A stretch of 64,000 nucleotides of DNA from an uncultured Ureaplasma sp. (GTDB taxonomy: Bacteria > Bacillota_I > Bacilli_A > Mycoplasmatales > Mycoplasmoidaceae), in contig CAMQYY010000004.1 of the NCBI GenBank assembly GCA_947039515.1, positions 20,207-84,206 of the forward strand, read 5' to 3'. The position numbers and the translations under genes are program-made. Position 1 is the stretch's first letter; the number at the start of each line of letters is the position of its first letter. The notes beneath the pieces are model-generated. The model made no database searches, had not been told where the DNA came from, and saw only the letters and a program-made list of their open reading frames with translations. Below are positions 28,320 through 44,950 of this stretch, in pieces.

Positions 28320-29289
28320 TTATTGTCTCCTTAATTTTTTCAAGAATATTTCCATCAATTGTTTCTTTTAACATTCTAAGAGAACTATAAAATTCTTTAT
28401 AACCAGCGTTACCATGAGTTTTTACTGCTATTTTATTTAAGCCGATAACAAAAGCACCAGCATAATTTTTATAATCAAATCTTTTTTTCATTGATAAAAG
28501 AATTGGTGATGAAACTAGTAAAGAAAATAAATTTCACGGTTTTTTATATCGTTCAAGTAATTTTGAAAAAATAGTTTTAGTACTACCTTCAATACTTTTT
28601 AAAACTAGATTACCAGCATAACCATCAGTTACAATAACATCTGGTGCTGAATTTAATATACCTTTAGGTTCTACATAACCTACATAATTAATATTGCTAT
28701 TTTTCTTCAATTTTTCATGCACTTCTCAATGGTATTCAAATCCTTTTTTTTCTTCTGTTCCAATATTTAAAACAGCTACAGTTGGATTTGGAATACCTCT
28801 ACCTTTGGCATATATATTTGCCATAATTGCAAAATTATATAGATCTTCAGCATCACAAGTAATTGATGCACCTACATCAATTAAATTAAATCCTGATTTT
28901 TTTGATTCAAAAGTAGGAATAAAAGGCATAAATCCTGGTTTTTTAATTCCTGGAATTAGACCAAATGTTTTGTACATTAAAAAAATAAAAATAGAAGATT
29001 GACCTGCACTTAATAGGCCATCACCTTCATTATTTTTTACTAAATTAGCTGCAATTTCCATTGAAGAATTCTTTTTTCTTCTAGTATCAATTATTTTATC
29101 TGTTTGTTCTATTTGAACATTAGAATGAACTATTTCGAATTTATCAGTTGATAAGATATATGTTTTAATTAGATTTTCATCACCCACAAGAGTAATATCT
29201 ATTTTATTTTTTTTCATAAAATCTCTAGAAGCATCTATAGCGTCCTTAAGATTTCCTTCAAAACCCATAACATCTACAATTAATTTCAT
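28303..29289 (-). CDS. plsX: Phosphate acyltransferase PlsX
   Basis: RRKKNSSMEIAANLVKNNEGDGLLSAGQS, GANxT-like, IVTDGYAGNLVLKSIEG, YAGAFVIGLNKIAVKTHGNA. Confidence 0.93.
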
Positions 29290-29298
29290 AAAAAACCT

Positions 29299-30999
29299 CT
29301 ATTGCACTAATATATAGTAATTAAAAGTTTTTTGGCCACCATCTTTAAAGTCACAGAAACAATTATATTTTTCACTAATATATTCCCTAATTTCTTCGAT
29401 AGCATCTGAATCAACATTTTCACCTGTAAAGAAGAAAATTAAATCAGGTTTTTTGATTTTTAAAAATAACTTATCAACAGAAAATTTTAAAATATCTATT
29501 TCATTTTTTTCAGCCTTAATAATATCTTTATCTAAAACTAAAATAAAATCATTTTCTTCAATTTTAACTTTACCAAAAGTTACATCTTTAATAGATTTAG
29601 AAATCGTTGCTGTTGCACAATTTTTAACTTCTTTAATCATGTTTTTTATATTACTTTTAATATTTCTAGTAGAGTTAAATGCAATAGCTGCTACTAATGA
29701 TTCTGCTATATTTTTACCTTTAATTATTTCAATATTAATTCTTTCTCTAACAAGTTCTTTTGCCTCTTGTGCAGCAAGAAAAATATTTGAATCATCTATT
29801 ATTAGAATAATATTTTTTGAATTTGTTTGTTGAACTAAATTTAATAATTCACTAACTGATGGATTACCATTAATTGATGTATCAATTACATATTTAATTC
29901 CATATTCTTCATTTAAAATTTCTTTTATTTTGATACTTGGAGCTGTCATTATTATTGAAATATCTTCATTTAAAACATTTTGTTTATCCATTTTTTCAAT
30001 AACTTTTTTGTTACCTAAAATTTCGATTCCATCTTTTTTTAGTTTTTCATAATATTGGTTAGTCATGTTTTCAAACTTTGTTTTTATAAATTCACCATAT
30101 TTTTGAGAAATATCTAAAAAAGTTCCTGGGAAAAAAGTATGAATATGAACCTTAACAAGACCATAATCTTCTACACAAACTAAACTATCTCCTATTTTTG
30201 ATAGCTCTTTTCTAAATTTTGTAATTGAAAATTGTTTTTTATCAAGAGAATTAGGAGAAATTTTTGTTCCTACTTCCATAATAATTTCAGAACAATAACC
30301 AAAATCAGTTTCACCTTCTTCATTATGAAAACCATTGCTATCATAAGCATCAAAATCAATTTCAGCTAATTTTTCATCAATATCTTTACCAGTTATTGCT
30401 GAATTAAAACCTTTTAAAAAAGTAAGAAGACCATATCCACCAGAATCAACAACACCTGCATCTTTTAAAACAGGTAAAAGATTAGGTGTATTATCAAGTG
30501 AAACTTTTCCAAAATCAATAACATCATCGAATAGACTTTCAACAGTTTCATATTTTGATTGATTAAGCAACAATTTCTTTGAAATATCACTAATTACAGT
30601 TAAAATTGTTCCCTCAACAGGGTTTTTAATGGAAATATAAGCAATTTTTGCTGCATTTTGAAATGATTTTATTAAATCAGCTATTGATAAAAATGTTTGA
30701 TCTTCCTTAATATCAATAATGAAACCCTTCAAAATTTGACTCAAAATAACACCGGAATTACCCCTAGCATTCATTAGTAATCCTCTTGAAAATTTATGAG
30801 ATAATTGAAACATACTTTCAAATTTTTCACTTGCTATATCTTTTAAAGCTCCAGAAACAGTTAAACTCATATTAGTACCTGTATCGCCATCAGGGACTGG
30901 GAAAACATTCAATTTATTAATGTATTCAAACTCATTTTTAATTGATTGTGCACCTGAAATAAACATTTTATAAAATAAACTTAGATCAATTGTTGTCAT
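29299..30999 (-). CDS. fakA: DAK2-domain fatty acid kinase FakA/YloV (566 aa)
   Basis: LNVFPVPDGDTGTNMSLT, NARGNSGVILSQIL, VVDSGGYGLL. Confidence 0.92.
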   Translation of the reverse strand: MTTIDLSLFYKMFISGAQSIKNEFEYINKLNVFPVPDGDTGTNMSLTVSGALKDIASEKFESMFQLSHKFSRGLLMNARGNSGVILSQILKGFIIDIKEDQTFLSIADLIKSFQNAAKIAYISIKNPVEGTILTVISDISKKLLLNQSKYETVESLFDDVIDFGKVSLDNTPNLLPVLKDAGVVDSGGYGLLTFLKGFNSAITGKDIDEKLAEIDFDAYDSNGFHNEEGETDFGYCSEIIMEVGTKISPNSLDKKQFSITKFRKELSKIGDSLVCVEDYGLVKVHIHTFFPGTFLDISQKYGEFIKTKFENMTNQYYEKLKKDGIEILGNKKVIEKMDKQNVLNEDISIIMTAPSIKIKEILNEEYGIKYVIDTSINGNPSVSELLNLVQQTNSKNIILIIDDSNIFLAAQEAKELVRERINIEIIKGKNIAESLVAAIAFNSTRNIKSNIKNMIKEVKNCATATISKSIKDVTFGKVKIEENDFILVLDKDIIKAEKNEIDILKFSVDKLFLKIKKPDLIFFFTGENVDSDAIEEIREYISEKYNCFCDFKDGGQKTFNYYILVQ

Positions 31000-31270
31000 A
31001 TATAATCTCCATTGTTACTTTTTCTACATATTATGAAAATAATAAACATCTATTTAAATAATAACACAATAATTTATAAAAAAATATGTTAAAATATTTT
31101 TGTAAATTATTGATTAATTAAATTTATTATTATTATTAAATTGTTAATTGAAGTATCTTAACTTCTTTTAAATTAATGTTTCATTTTTTTATCAATTTTA
31201 GTTTACAAAAGTTAATTTTATTTTTTTTCAATAATGAATGAGATCAAGATTTAATTTACATTAAAAAAAG

Positions 31271-31302
31271 ATTTACATACCTTCGGGTGTGTATTTTTTT
31301 AT
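31271..31302 (+). terminator. Hairpin with UUCG tetraloop and U tract in the leader of 31351..31929
   Basis: catacc-ttcg-ggtgtg followed by tattttttt; no gene lies upstream on this strand. Confidence 0.6.
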
Positions 31303-31350
31303 ATAAAATTATATAATAAAATATAGGTATCCAAATATAGGTGGTTTTAC

Positions 31351-31929
31351 ATGAGTTTAAAAATTTCTGATTTTTTATATATTGATGAAGTTCAAAAAAA
31401 AGCAAGTTTTGATGATGTAATAAATCAATTTTTTTTAGAAATTCAAGATATTAGTAAAAATTTATGAATTCAATATGTTACTTTGAGATTAGCAAATGAT
31501 ACATTCCCAAATACACTAAATTCATATCAAGCTTGTTGATATAAAAAAATTTTTATAGCAGCTTTATTAATTAAAAATAAAATTTTAAAAATTGAATATA
31601 GTAATAATATTATTAATGAAGTTTTTAATGAAAAAGAAACTTGTGATTTTTTAGTTTTACTAAAAAATACTTCTGAAATTATTTCATTAGTTAAAAAATC
31701 TATTCCATCAAAAGAATGAATGATAATGAATAAAAAATATGAAATTGACTCTTCAATTGAGAAATTAAATAATTTAGCAAATGAACCTATTAAATTCAAT
31801 TTAGAAAAACTAAAAGAACTTTCTTGAGATTTATCAGATTATGAAAATGATGACATGGAAATTGATTTTGAGGGTGATGAAAATATTACAAAACTTTTTG
31901 AAATGTTTAATGATCAAACAAAGAATTAG
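31351..31929 (+). CDS. Hypothetical protein (192 aa)
   Basis: Single frame across multiple TGA=W codons; directly upstream of tsaD. Confidence 0.75.
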
Positions 31930-31931
31930 TA

Positions 31932-32882
31932 ATGTTAATAGAAAATGGAAAATATTTATTAGCAATAGAAACTAGTTGTGATGAAACTAGTTTTGCTTTT
32001 ATAGATAATAATAACAAAATTGTTGAAAAAACATTTTCATCAATAGATGAGCAAAAAAAATATAATGGTGTTGTTCCTGAATTAGCATCAAGAATGCATG
32101 AAAAATATTCCAAAATAATATTTGATGAATTAATGAATGAAAACAATATTGATATAGAAGATATCCAAGCAATTGGATATACTTCAGAGCCGGGACTTAT
32201 AGGTTGTATTCACATTGGAAAAGTTTTTGCTAAAACATTGGGTTATATTCTTAATGTTGAAGTTTTTAAATTGAATCATATGGAAGGTCATATTTTTTCT
32301 TTTGCCATTGAGAACAAAGAAATAATCAAATTTCCTTTTTTATCATTAGTAATTTCTGGTGGTAATACAATTTTATATCAAGTTAATTCTTTGGATGACA
32401 TTAAAGTTTTAAATGAAACATCTGATATTGCTGTTGGTGAGGCATATGATAAAGTAGGTATTGCACTTGGATTTAAATATCCATGTGGAAAAGATATTGA
32501 TAATCTATATGATGAAGCTAAAGCAAATATAGTTTTTACTAAAAAAACATCTCCTGAAGATAATAATTTTAGTTTTAGTGGGTTTAAAACCGCTGTTCTA
32601 AATTATATTATTAAAGAAAAAAATAAAAATACATTAGATATTGAGTCAATAGCTTCATCATTTCAAAAATCAATTATTGATAGTGTTATTAGAAAAATAA
32701 AATATTATGCTGAAATAACAAATATTGACACTATTGTAATTGGTGGAGGAGTTGCTAGTAATACTTATTTAAAAAAAGAAATAAGTTTGCTAAAAATGAA
32801 CTCTTTTCTAACAAGTAATAAGTATACTAATGATAATGCTAGTATGATGGCTTTTGTTATGAAGTTAAAATACTTTTCTTAA
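31932..32882 (+). CDS. tsaD: tRNA N6-threonylcarbamoyladenosine synthase TsaD
   Basis: LAIETSCDETSFAFI, GVVPELASRMHEK, NHMEGHIFS, VIGGGVASNTYLK. Confidence 0.95.
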   Translation: MLIENGKYLLAIETSCDETSFAFIDNNNKIVEKTFSSIDEQKKYNGVVPELASRMHEKYSKIIFDELMNENNIDIEDIQAIGYTSEPGLIGCIHIGKVFAKTLGYILNVEVFKLNHMEGHIFSFAIENKEIIKFPFLSLVISGGNTILYQVNSLDDIKVLNETSDIAVGEAYDKVGIALGFKYPCGKDIDNLYDEAKANIVFTKKTSPEDNNFSFSGFKTAVLNYIIKEKNKNTLDIESIASSFQKSIIDSVIRKIKYYAEITNIDTIVIGGGVASNTYLKKEISLLKMNSFLTSNKYTNDNASMMAFVMKLKYFS

Positions 32883-32896
32883 AAAAGGATTTATAT

Positions 32897-32925
32897 ATAA
32901 AAAAAAACTACTTGCGTAGCTTAAA
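32897..32925 (-). terminator. Terminator hairpin after truA (or after a small RNA)
   Basis: Minus strand aagctac-gcaa-gtagttttttttt. Confidence 0.65.
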
Positions 32926-33025
32926 AAAAGATTTAAAATTTGTGCCATACTTCAACAAAGAGCTATAAAATAGTCATCTCCCCCTAATATAACACATTTT
33001 ATTTATAGCATGATAAAATAAAAAA

Positions 33026-33751
33026 TTAATAAATAACATCAAATAAATATAAACCACAACCAGGAGCTTTATAAGTTGATTTACCCTTTTGAGGAAAATC
33101 AAATAAATTATTCAGTTCCTCTTTAGTTATTTTATTTTCATTAATAGCTAAAAATGAACCAATAATCATTCTAACCATATTTCTTAAAAAACCTTTACCG
33201 GTAATATAAAATTCAATTAAATCATCTTTTTTAATAATTTCAATTTTTTTTATTTCTCTAATAGTATTTTTAACTTCCGTTGTTGAAAATGATAAGAAAT
33301 CCTTATTACCAATAAAAAGATCAATAATCTCTTTAATTTTATCAATATCAATTTTTTTATTATATTGATAAATATAATCAGAAGTAAATACATCATAATT
33401 TTCATTTTCATTTATTTTATAAAGATAAGTTTTTTCTTTAACATCATATCTAGCATGAAATTCTTCTTTTACAATTTCTATTTCATTAATAAAAATATCA
33501 TATCTTAATTTATGATTAAGATATTTTTTTAATTCTATTAAATTTACTATTTTTTCATTATGAAAATTAAAAACTTGTTTCAATGCATGAACTTTAGCAT
33601 CAGTTCTTCCTGATCCTATGATAATAATATTTTCATTAAAGAAAATACTTAAAGCTTCTTGAACAACATATTGAATAGTTCTTTGTTCATTTTGAATTGC
33701 TCAACCATGAAAATTAGATCCATTATATTTAAGAGTTATTTTATAATTCAT
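33026..33751 (-). CDS. truA: tRNA pseudouridine synthase A
   Basis: LKYNGSNFHGWAIQNEQRTIQ, GSGRTDAKVHALKQV, GKGFLRNMVRMIIGSFL, KAPGCGLYLFDV. Confidence 0.94.
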
Positions 33752-33758
33752 ATTAACC

Positions 33759-34925
33759 TTATCCTAATAAAACAGCATCTCAAATATTGAAATAACTAAA
33801 ATATACATTCATTATATTCATTATTAAAGCAAATGTAAATAACAATAAAGTTAATGAAAGAGAAATTAAATCATAATATCTAACTTTATAAGTTAGATAT
33901 TTAGTTCTTTTGTTTCTAGGGACATAACCTCTTGTTTCCATTGCATTTGAAATATCTTCTGATTTTTGAAAAACAGAGACAAATAATGGAATTATTAAAC
34001 TATTTAATGATTTTATTTTTATAATAATATTTTTACTTTTAAAATCAGATCCTCTACTTGCTTGTGCCTGAAGAATTTTTTTACTTTCATAATATAAAAT
34101 AGGAATAAAAGTAATACTCATTGAAAGAATCATACTTATTTCATTTGTTGGTATTTTTAAATATTTCAATGGTGAAAGAAATCCTTCAATACCTCTTGTT
34201 ATTTGAATATTATTAGTAGTAGCAATAAAAATAGTTGAACATAATAATATTAAAAAAATTCTAATAGAAACATATGTTGCCAGTATTATTGCTTTTGGTG
34301 ATAGAGAATATCAATTAGACGTATAAAAAAGAACATTTTCTCATTTTATATTAATGTTATTTTCTAAAAAAATATTATCAAAAATCTTATGCTGATAATA
34401 AATATTATTTATTGTAAAATTATTATTTAAAACATATAATAATTTTCTATTATATTCATTATCTCCTCCGAGTTCTATTAATAAACTATCTAATATATTT
34501 TGATCTAGATTAGCTAAATATTTATCCATACCAGGAAATGTATTGTTATTAATTAAAAATTCAATTTGAAATTTTTCTAAAATAGAACCTCCAAAAATAT
34601 TAGAAAAAATATATTCATTTCCATATCCAATAGTATTAAAATCACCTGTAAAAATAGCAATTGGATCTTTATAACTAATTCAATTAATTAATAATAAAAA
34701 GAGAAATAAAATAAAGATATAACCTAGTCTTTTAAAAAAACTTTTTATTGATATTTTACTAACAAAAAAGATAGTTATAATAACTGTAAATATAATTAAT
34801 AAAACAAAAAAAGTTTTTGAAATAAGAATAATAGTTATGAAAAAAAGAACTAAAATAAATTTAATTGTTGGATTTAATTTATGAATAATTGATTTATTTT
34901 CTTCATTTAAATTATTAAATAACAT
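33759..34925 (-). CDS. ecfT: ECF transporter transmembrane protein EcfT (388 aa)
   Basis: LNPTIKFILVL..., MSITFIPILYYESKKILQAQASRGSDF, SEDISNAMETRGY. Confidence 0.9.
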
Positions 34926-36066
34926 TTATTCCCTCTCTAAAATCATTAATTAATTTTGTTAATTCATTAATATTTTTCGGCTTCTTTTCTCATAAAAAAT
35001 TATACTCATGATTTTTATCAGTTAGTTTAGAAACAAAATTAATAACATTTGGTAATTTAATATTATTTTTTTCTAGAATTTCCTCTTCTCTAAAAAAACT
35101 ATATGGTTCAGCATCAAATATAATTTTATTGTTATCAAATAAAATAATTTTATCAGCAATATCTAAAATACTATTCATATCATGACTAATAATAATTATT
35201 ATCTTATTTTGTTTTTTTAAATCATTAATAATATTAAAAATACTTAATTTTGTTTGATAATCAAGGCCAACAGTTGGTTCATCAAAAATAACAACTTCTG
35301 AATCTATAATTAAAATTCCAGCAATAGCTACTTTTCTTTTTTCACCTCCACTAAGATGAATTCAACTTTCATTAAATTGTTCATTTTTAATATATAATCT
35401 TTCAAGTAAAGAATGAGCATTTTTAAGTGCTATATTTTTATCTATTTTAAAATTTAATGGTCCAAAAATAACATCTTTTTCAACTGTATCTTTGAAGAGT
35501 TGTTCTTCTGGAAATTGAAATACTACTGAAATTTTTTTTCTTAATTCATTTAAATTTTTTATTTCTTTTTTTTTAGAAAATAATTCACTAGTAGAAAAAT
35601 TATTAATAATATTAAGATTATTTATGCACTTTAAATTAAAAAATATCTCATAAGAATTTTTATTCTCTGTTTGATTTATCTTTATTTTTTTTAGAGATAT
35701 TAGTTGATTATTAATTTTAGAGTTAATATAAAGACTTAAAAATTTTTCATTGATTTTCTTATCAACATTAATTATTATTGATTTAGTGTTAACTCTAATT
35801 ATTTCTACATTGATATTATTTAAATCTATCTTTGTTTTATAAACTAAATCATTAAATATTAATGAACCTGAAATAGGTTTATTAATTAAATTTAGAGAAT
35901 TAATAAAAGTTGATTTGCCACTACCTGATTTACCAATAATTGCATAAACATTATTTGGTTTGAATTCATAATTAATATTAGAGATATTACTAGCTAATTG
36001 TTTTTTATATTTATCGTAAGTAAAAAACAAATTTTTAACTACCAAATGATTATCTATTTTTTGCAT
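34915..36066 (-). CDS. ecfA2: ECF transporter ATPase EcfA2-like with internal insertion (383 aa)
   Basis: GKSGSGKSTFINSLNL, VVFQFPEEQLF, WIHLSGGEKRKVAIAGIL, VVIFDEPTVGLD, IIISHD; ~85 extra residues before the Q-loop. Confidence 0.9.
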
Positions 36067-36866
36067 AAGTCACCTATTATAGAATCAAAACTAGAGTCAT
36101 TACTATTACTAATATTAAGTTTTGATTCCAAATCATAGAGAAAAGGAATTTCAATTTTGTTAGATTTTAAAATATTGATATTTCTTGCAATTTCATTCTT
36201 TTTGAAAATTATTAATTCTTTATTTTCATCTATTAAAAAAACTCTATCAGCTTGATTAATGTCTTCAATATCATGTGAAATACTAATAATTGTTTTATTT
36301 AATTCCTTTTTAATCTTAAAAATATAATCCTTAATTTTCTCCTTATTTCAGTGATCTAACATTGAAAAAGCTTCATCAAAAATAATGATATCTGGATCAT
36401 AAGCTAAAATAGAACTAATTGCTATTTTTTGCTTTTCTCCACCTGAAAGAAAAAATGATTTTTTCTTTAGTAAATCAGTAATATTCATAAACCTAGCAAT
36501 ATTATCAATAATTGGTTGCATTTGGCTTTGTTCAATATTTTTATTTTCTAGACTAAAAGCAATATCCAATTCAGCAGTATCAGCAATAAATTGATTATTA
36601 GGGTTTTGAAAAATAATACCTATTTTATTATAAAGATTCTTATAAGTATCATTGTTAACTAATTCATCACAAATATAAATTTCACCACTACTATTTTTTA
36701 ATAATAAACCTATTAAACTTCCGAGTGTTGATTTACCTGAACCATTATTACCAATAATTACAATGTATTCATTTTCAAAAATATCAAAACTAATATTTTT
36801 GAAAATTATTTTATCTTCATAATAAAATCCAACATTTTTAAAACTTATAATCTTTTTTCTATTCAT
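36054..36866 (-). CDS. ecfA1: ECF transporter ATPase EcfA1-like (270 aa)
   Basis: IGNNGSGKSTLGSLIGLL, GIIFQNPNNQF, FLSGGEKQKIAISSIL, IIIFDEAFSMLD. Confidence 0.9.
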
Positions 36867-36897
36867 ATATTAGTACCATTATTAAATAATAATAACA

Positions 36898-36955
36898 TTA
36901 AAAACAAAAAGAATAATTTAATCATAAATGATTAAATTATTCTTTTTGTTTTTAA
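36898..36955 (-). terminator. Long perfect hairpin downstream of 5S rRNA
   Basis: aacaaaaagaataatttaatcat-aa-atgattaaattattctttttgtt (23-bp stem). Confidence 0.85.
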
Positions 36956-36960
36956 TAATT

Positions 36961-37071
36961 AAGAGGCAATTTCCTACTCTCACCTAAAAGGCTACAATCG
37001 GCCCAACAATGCTTGACTTCTGTGTTCGGTATGGGAACAGGTATTTCCATTGCGATATCGTCACCACATTA
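36961..37071 (-). rRNA. rrf: 5S ribosomal RNA (approximate ends)
   Basis: Complement of ..TGTGTTCGGTATGGGAACAGGTATTTCC.. 5S core. Confidence 0.9.
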
Positions 37072-37137
37072 ATTTTTTTTTCAGATAAATCTCTGAAAAC
37101 TGAATATTATCTCAATTTCTTTCCTTACAAGGTTCAT

Positions 37138-40036
<2,899 letters not shown>

Positions 40037-40337
40037 TATTATGAATCCTACTTCTTTTTATTTGTGATCATTTTTGATGATTACTTATTCTTTTTGTAAT
40101 TGTTATACATTTTCTTCAAATGTATGACTAGAAAGATTTGTTGATAATATTCAGTTTTCAAAGATCTATCTCTTTATAAAAATTCATTTATAAAGGAGAG
40201 ATTTCTCTCTCAAAACTAAATACAACCCGACCTTAACAATATTTTTAAAATTTTTATTAAAACATCTTGATTAAGGATTTTTTTTCTTGTTTAAGTACAC
40301 TGTTAAATTTCTGTGTTTGTAAAATTAATTACTCCGT

Positions 40338-41850
<1,513 letters not shown>

Positions 41851-41969
41851 GACGGGTTGTATTTAGTTTTCAAAGAACAATCGGTACTTTTTGAATTAAT
41901 ATAAATATTAATGCTCCAAAAAGATACTTTTTAATTATACATAAAATTTTGAAAAATAAAATAAAAAAA

Positions 41970-43265
41970 TTATTTATTATTTTTTTTTAAAATTAATGTT
42001 TTTAAAAAAACCTTATCAACTAAAAAATTATGAATATTATTTGGTGTAATTTTTTCATCTGAACGATAACTGCATTTTAAATATTCAGATGTTTTTCCTT
42101 CATAAATATCATTATTATTTGATTCAAAAATAACATTTACTTCCTTATTAATAAATGTTTTTAAATATTCTTTTTCCAATTCATCAGAAAGTTTTATTAA
42201 TTCATCAGTTCTATTTTTTTTAGTTTTACTATCAATTTCAATATAAGTACTTGCTCTTGTATTTTTTCTAGATGAAAAAGGAAATACATGCAATGAAGAA
42301 AATTTCATTTCCTTAATAAAGTTAATTGTATCAAGATGGTCATTTTCTGTTTCTGTTGGAAATGATGAAATAACATCTGTTGAAATAGAAACATCAGGTG
42401 ATTTTTCTCTTATTTTATTAAATAAGATTCTAATATCATCAGTTGTATATTTCCTATTCATTTTTTCTAAAATATTATTAGAACCAGATTGAAGACAAAT
42501 ATGTCAGTGATTTGCAAACCTATTTTTATTACTACTAATCAAATTAATCATTTCATCAGTTATTTGAAAAGGTTCAATTGAAGAAATTCTAATTCTAAAA
42601 TTACCATCTATATTATTAATTGCTAATAAAAAATCATAAAAATTATGATTGTTATTTTCATATCCAGCAATATTAACACCAGTTAAAACAATTTCTTGAT
42701 AGCCTTTTTCAACTAAAAGTTGAACTTCGTTAATAATTGTTTCAAAATTTTGAGAACGTTGTTTTCCTCTTGTAAAAGGAATAATACAATATGAACACAT
42801 AAAATTACAACCATCTTGAATTTTAATATAGGCTCTTGTTTTATTTTGATTAATAACAAAATCATTTTTTTCAAATTCTTTTTCAATTAGTAAATTACTA
42901 ATTTTAACAATTGTCTTTTTTTCAAGTTGGTATTCATTTATTAAATTTATTAAATTATTTTTATGTTTATTGCCTATGATAATATCTGCTAATTTTTGTT
43001 CTAAAATTTCTTTGCTACTAACTTGAGAATAGCAACCCATAACAATAACTAAAGCATTGGGATTATTTCTTCTAGCCTTTGAAATCATATTTCTTGATTT
43101 TGAATCAGCATTATTTGTAACTGAACACGTGTTAATAATATAGATATCTGCAATATTACTAAAATCATGTTCTATATATCCAAAGGATAATAGATCATTT
43201 CTAATTGCTTCAGATTCATAAGAATTAACTTTACAACCTAAAGTTTTTATAGCAAAACTATTCAT
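41970..43265 (-). CDS. mtaB: tRNA t6A37 methylthiotransferase MtaB (431 aa)
   Basis: AIKTLGCKVNSYESEAI, NTCSVTNNADSKSR, QDGCNFMCSYCIIPFTRGKQRS radical-SAM CxxxCxxC, HICLQSGSNNILEKMNRKY. Confidence 0.92.
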
Positions 43266-43845
43266 TATCAACTTCTCTTTTATCATCCATGTCATTATAT
43301 TTATCTGAATGTTGATAAATTTCTTCACTATTTTCAATAATTTCTTCGTTATGTATATCAACTTCTCTAGAAATAGATTTTCTTCTCTCTTCATCAAAAG
43401 AAATTCGATAATTTATATAAGTAAAAAAAGTTGTAGTTAAGATTCCAAAAAATCCAGAAATAACTAAAGCTGAAATAAGAAAACTTAATCTCATTATATA
43501 AACATCATGAGGGCTATGTCCAGGAATTATTAAAGAAGCTGCAAAAATAACAAATAGGATTGGAAAAAAATTATTAAATAAAGAAACATAACCAATATTT
43601 TTAACCATATTAAAAAGTTTGGGATTAGTATGAAAAATTCTATGCTTTAAATCAGAATAGACTCTGATTTGAAATCAAGCAATAATTAAACCTGAAAAAA
43701 CCATAGCAACTAATGGTGCTATTAATAATATTTCAGGTTTTAAATCATTACTAGAACTATTAATTAATATAAATAAAGAAATAGCAATACCAATGAAAAT
43801 TAAAAGGTTACTAAATAACAATATGTAAAAATTACTTTTTTTCAT
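43258..43845 (-). CDS. Hypothetical membrane protein (195 aa)
   Basis: Joined frame with four hydrophobic segments and acidic tail; overlaps mtaB start. Confidence 0.7.
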
Positions 43846-43903
43846 TATTTCTCCATTAATAAAAAAATAAAAATTTATTATTATTTTAACATAATATAAA
43901 TTT

Positions 43904-44305
43904 TTATTCTTTAAGTACTTTTTCTAAAACAGCATTAATAAATTTATAAGAAGGATTATCATCTATTCCAAAATTTTTTGCTGTAATAATTGCTTGATCT
44001 ATTAAAATAGTTTTTGGTAATTTAAGAGTGTTATATTCACAAACTGTTGCAATTAAGACTGCTTTGTCATGAAAACTAATATTATTTCAAGATCAGTCTT
44101 TACTTATATTATTAATTAGTAAATTAATAATTTTTTCTTTATTATCTGCAAAAAATTCAATACATCTTAAGTAGTCAGCATCAAATTCAAACATATCTAT
44201 GGCATTTTTTTTAATTTGCTCACTTGAGTTGTCTACAAATAAACAACTAAATATATATTGAAATAAATTAACTCTTTTTTCTCATTGAGGTTTAATATCA
44301 GACAT
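43904..44305 (-). CDS. nusB: Transcription antitermination factor NusB
   Basis: C-terminal LIATVCEYNTLKLPKTILIDQAIITAKNFGIDDNPSYKFINAVLEKVL. Confidence 0.88.
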
Positions 44306-44871
44306 TATTTAGTTCTACCTACATATTTTCCAGTTCTTGTATCAATAATTATTGTTTCATTCTTTTTAATGAATTGTGGAACTGTAATTTCATAACCTGT
44401 TGAAATTCAAGCTTTTTTTGTAACATTTGAAATAGTATTACCTTGAACAGCTTCTTCAGCATCTGCTAGAACAAAATTCATTTGATCTGGAAGATTAACA
44501 CCTAATAATTCTGATTCAACAGTTAATACATTGATTTCAATTCCTTCTACTAAGAATTTCTTTTCTCATTCAAGTTTATTTTCTGGAATTTCAATTTGTT
44601 CTCATGTTTCATTATCAACAAAAACATAATTACCATTATCAATATATGAAAAATTCATCTTTCTATTTTCAATAATTGCTTGTTCAAGTTTTTCACCAGT
44701 TAATACTTCAACAGTAATTGTTCCGTTTTTTAAGTTTTTAACTTTACATTTAACGATACCTTCACGCATTGCTGTTTTATTAAATGAATTTTCAATAACT
44801 TGATATAAGTTATTCTTAAAGTAAAAAGCATTGCCTTCTCTAAGATCTTTAGCATTGATAATATTTCCCAT
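44305..44871 (-). CDS. efp: Elongation factor P
   Basis: [44 protein letters not shown] domains, [11 protein letters not shown]. Confidence 0.94.
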
Positions 44872-44950
44872 ATTTTATCCCTTATTTTTAACTTTTATAT
44901 TATATTATTTTTTGATTATATAATGTAAATATAAATATAGAAAGAAACAT

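Noticed and set aside
31527-32146. Antisense ORFs 31527..31799 and 31907..32146
   Set aside because: Opposite strand of the 31351 gene and tsaD; no start signals or recognisable domains.
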